The notes under the pieces were generated by a model. It ran no database searches. It was given only the letters and a program-made list of their open reading frames with translations, and was not told the origin of the DNA. The position numbers and the translations under genes are program-made. From contig NZ_PDYY01000010.1 in the NCBI RefSeq assembly GCF_002743255.1, positions 85,051-149,050 on the forward strand: a DNA stretch of 64,000 bases, given 5' to 3'. Shown in pieces: positions 63,758 through 64,000 of this stretch. Positions within the stretch are counted from its first letter, which is position 1; every line of letters starts with the position of its first letter. Source of the stretch: Sporosarcina sp. P2 (GTDB taxonomy: Bacteria > Bacillota > Bacilli > Bacillales_A > Planococcaceae).

Positions 63758-63787
63758 TTGACGAATGAATGCAAGATGAGCTATATT
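63758..63787 (+). promoter_or_regulatory. rRNA operon promoter P2
   Basis: -35 TTGACG (63758-63763), 18-base spacer, -10 TATATT (63782-63787). Tandem promoters about 100 bases apart are usual for Bacillus-type rrn operons. Confidence 0.75.
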
Positions 63788-63793
63788 AGAGAA

Positions 63794-64000
63794 GTTGCTT
63801 TTACAAGAAGTGCAAAACACGAACCTTGAAAACTGAACAGCAAAACGTTAACGAAATACAGTTTGCGCACCTAACGGTGACACAAACAAAATGAGTATCT
63901 TAATTGATGCCAGCAAATGAAACTCGAGCTAATCGAATTTTCATTTTACTGACTGACAAGATGTAGTGAAGTACTAGGAGATGAAGGAGAGAAGGAGGGA
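63794..64000 (+). other. Pre-16S rRNA leader (rRNA operon begins beyond the window)
   Basis: After P2 the sequence has the conserved rrn leader CCTTGAAAACTGAACAGCAA (63824-63843), an antitermination-like segment, and ends in a purine-rich stretch GGAGAGAAGGAGGGA. The 16S gene itself starts past 64000. Gene order (ygzB, ygxA, rrn) and leader sequence both point to an rRNA operon. Confidence 0.82.

Overview
The window looks like chromosome of a mesophilic, motile, endospore-forming member of the Bacillales, most likely Planococcaceae and close to Sporosarcina. The evidence is moderate G+C content, strong AGGAGG-type ribosome binding sites, a gamma-type spore protein gene (sspE), and a Bacillus subtilis-like gene order yfhF-recX-yfhH-yfhP-mutY-sspE-ygaC-ygaD-ygaE-gsaB-bcp-perR-ygzB-ygxA that runs into an rRNA operon. 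The genus is an inference from protein resemblance. No phage, transposase, CRISPR array, tRNA or complete rRNA gene is visible.

Layout. 1-6.2 kb: a DMT exporter, a DUF1540 mini-gene, a cytochrome P450, a short FtsH-type membrane protease and a DUF2157/GDYXXLXY pair. 6.4-10.4 kb: an iron-uptake operon efeO-efeB-efeU behind a promoter overlapped by a Fur box. 10.5-14.2 kb: cysJI (sulfite reductase). 14.2-20.2 kb: a complete branched-chain amino acid/amide-type ABC transporter and a broken P1-family peptidase gene, which together separate cysJI from the other sulfate genes. 20.2-25.4 kb: a thioredoxin-like gene, then the leftward operon cysH-sat-cysC-sumT-sirB-sirC, which activates and reduces sulfate and makes siroheme for CysI.

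25.8-36.2 kb: YebC, a SLAP-domain protein, a low-molecular-weight phosphatase with an RluA-type pseudouridine synthase, an ATP-grasp carboxylate-amine ligase, a chemoreceptor, a FemX-like aminoacyltransferase, a DEAD-box-family helicase, methionine aminopeptidase and two membrane proteins. 36.4-44.6 kb: acetyltransferase, a 20/21-bp periodic repeat, beta-carbonic anhydrase, an unlisted 46-residue membrane protein gene, M29 aminopeptidase, motAB with a sigma-D-like promoter, DUF1128, an AGCS symporter, a YtxH-like protein and a YihY-family protein. 44.6-49.3 kb: a 272-bp composite inverted-repeat element, a ZosA-like P-type ATPase with a Fur-family box, class I fumarase, an SE1561-family protein and an orphan promoter-terminator unit with no convincing ORF. 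49.3-64 kb: pdaA and the conserved yfh/yga block, with a perfect PerR box in front of perR. The right edge holds two tandem rRNA promoters and the pre-16S leader.

Themes. Sulfate assimilation and siroheme synthesis are nearly complete but lack a sulfate permease here. Metal and peroxide control recurs (Fur box at efe, PerR box at perR, Fur-family box at the P-type ATPase). The ATP-grasp ligase and the FemX-like protein, separated by one gene, could together build a peptidoglycan interpeptide bridge. I found no single locus that is clearly a new defence or biosynthetic system. The least explained items are the orphan transcription unit near 49.2 kb, the 46-residue membrane protein, the phased repeats near 37.2 and 47.1 kb, and the composite element near 44.7 kb.
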